Both the position numbers and the translations under genes were made by a program. The notes under the pieces were generated by a model, which was given only the letters and a program-made list of their open reading frames with translations, did no database searches and was not told the DNA's origin. Of a stretch of 31,063 nt of DNA, positions 30,430-31,063 are shown piece by piece (positions within the stretch are counted from its first letter, which is position 1; each line of letters opens with the position of its first letter). Source of the stretch: an uncultured Clostridium sp. (lineage in GTDB: Bacteria; Cyanobacteriota; Vampirovibrionia; Gastranaerophilales; Gastranaerophilaceae); the NCBI GenBank assembly GCA_905212085.1, contig CAJMDF010000023.1, forward strand, positions 1-31,063, given 5' to 3'.

Positions 30430-30504
30430 CTAAGCTTTGCTTAGACTTGATAAAATATTATTTATGCCCGCATAAACCCTTGATATGTCAAGAAGGTTTG
30501 GGTT
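30430..30504 (+). promoter_or_regulatory. Cluster of hairpins between rplF and rplR
   Basis: Three stems occur in a row. CTAAGC / GCTTAG (30430-30444) has loop TTT. TTTATG / CATAAA (30461-30476) has loop CCCG. CTTGA / TCAAG (30479-30492) lies inside AACCC / GGGTT (30475-30504). The last overlaps the second by two bases, so they may alternate. No T run follows. Confidence 0.45.
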
Positions 30505-30522
30505 AAACGAAAGGAATATAAA

Positions 30523-30891
30523 ATGATTAAACAAGAAGTTAGAAAACCAAAAGTTCAAAAAAGACATAGAACAATAAGAGTAAAAGTTTCCGGAACAGCT
30601 GAATTCCCTAGATTAGCTGTATACAGAAGCACAAAACACATTTATGCTCAATTAATTGATGATGTAAATCATGTAACTTTAGCATCTGCTTCTTCTAACG
30701 ATAAAGAATTAAAAGAAAAATTAGCTCACGGTGGTAACATCGAAGCTGCAAAAATCGTTGGTGAAGAAATTGCTAAAAAAGCTAAAGTTAAAGGCATTGA
30801 ATGCGTAGTATTTGACCGTGGAGGTTTCTTATATCACGGTCGTGTAGCTGCTTTAGCTGATGCTGCTAGAGAAGCTGGCTTAATGTTCTAA
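30523..30891 (+). CDS. rplR: 50S ribosomal protein L18
   Basis: The 122 residues match the family. RHRTIRVKVSGTAEFPRLAVYRSTKHIYAQLIDD (seen as PRLAVYRSTKHIYAQ) and the end FDRGGFLYHGRVAALADAAREAGLMF (seen as YHGRVAALADAAREAG) are diagnostic. L18 binds 5S rRNA with L5. The ribosome binding site is GAAAGGAA. Normally rpsE follows directly; here a hairpin and a terminator come next, and no rpsE starts within the window. Confidence 0.98.
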   Translation: MIKQEVRKPKVQKRHRTIRVKVSGTAEFPRLAVYRSTKHIYAQLIDDVNHVTLASASSNDKELKEKLAHGGNIEAAKIVGEEIAKKAKVKGIECVVFDRGGFLYHGRVAALADAAREAGLMF

Positions 30892-30908
30892 GAGCCTAGC
30901 CGCTCCAC

Positions 30909-30944
30909 CCTTTAAGTAAGTTTTTGCATAAACTTATTTAAAGG
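30909..30944 (+). promoter_or_regulatory. Long hairpin downstream of rplR
   Basis: CCTTTAAGTAAGTTT (30909-30923) pairs with AAACTTATTTAAAGG (30930-30944), 15 pairs with one G-U, around a six-base loop. No T run follows. An AAAGGAG-like ribosome binding site at 30953-30959 lies just after it, but no ATG follows it closely. Confidence 0.6.
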
Positions 30945-30983
30945 CACAATTCAAAGGAGTGTTTCCGCTTTTTAACATAAATT

Positions 30984-31017
30984 AAAAAGACAGAGTTGAA
31001 TAAGCTCTGTCTTTTTT
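30984..31017 (+). terminator. Rho-independent terminator after rplR
   Basis: AAAAAGACAGAG (30984-30995) pairs with CTCTGTCTTTTT (31005-31016) around a nine-base loop and ends in a T run. It closes the rpsH-rplF-rplR unit. Confidence 0.9.
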
Positions 31018-31063
31018 AATACTTAAAAAATAATTAATTATTTCAAATTTTTACATTTTTTAT

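Noticed and set aside
1..31063. CRISPR array, prophage, insertion sequence or defence island
   Set aside because: No regularly spaced repeats, transposase, integrase, phage structural gene or recognisable defence gene was seen on either strand.

Overview
The window is a compact, AT-rich bacterial chromosome segment that uses the standard bacterial code (TAA, TAG and TGA all serve as stops). Genes are tightly packed in operons on both strands. Four traits together suggest a non-photosynthetic relative of Cyanobacteria such as the gut Vampirovibrionia/Gastranaerophilales: (i) the ATP synthase beta and epsilon genes stand alone as a pair, as in cyanobacteria; (ii) the order is minC-minD-minE; (iii) there is an NrtR-type Nudix/winged-helix protein; (iv) a prepilin-like protein carries FTLAEVLITLG after an Ala. 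This assignment is inference; no rRNA is present to prove it.

Layout. 76-1102: a small HTH-like gene converging on a short-chain dehydrogenase. 1102-7048 (minus): a type IV pilus/type II secretion operon in the order pilP-like lipoprotein, secretin, PilB ATPase, PilC platform, then the dehydrogenase. 7283-8152 (minus): a uridine-kinase-like P-loop kinase. 8297-10185 (plus): atpD-atpC, ended by a strong terminator. 10309-11402: a chromate-transporter pair. 11403-12299: an unusual control region with a ten-C tract in front of a prepilin-like gene. 12311-13831 (minus): a ComM/YifB AAA ATPase, a competence-type protein that fits the pilus genes. 13874-14851: a family 9 glycosyltransferase. 14832-17828 (minus): an overlapping operon of NrtR-like regulator, secG, tcdA, SDR and HD-domain hydrolase. 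17990-19027: an Asn-rich protein with a lytic-transglycosylase-like domain and an EF-hand. 19127-21509: minC-minD-minE for division-site placement. 21741-30891: the S10-spc ribosomal protein cluster, S10 L3 L4 L23 L2 S19 L22 S3 L16 L29 S17 L14 L24 L5 S14 S8 L6 L18.

Most genes are ordinary. The more unusual material lies between genes. The ten-C tract sits between two good promoters, inside a short ORF that would join the prepilin frame if the tract changed by one base. A GC-rich, foldable leader lies between rpsJ and rplC. Terminators follow rpsN and rplR, splitting a normally continuous ribosomal operon. Several genes have a -10 box six to eight bases before the ATG and no Shine-Dalgarno sequence, which suggests leaderless mRNAs. 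I see no CRISPR array, tRNA, rRNA, transposase, prophage or recognisable defence system.
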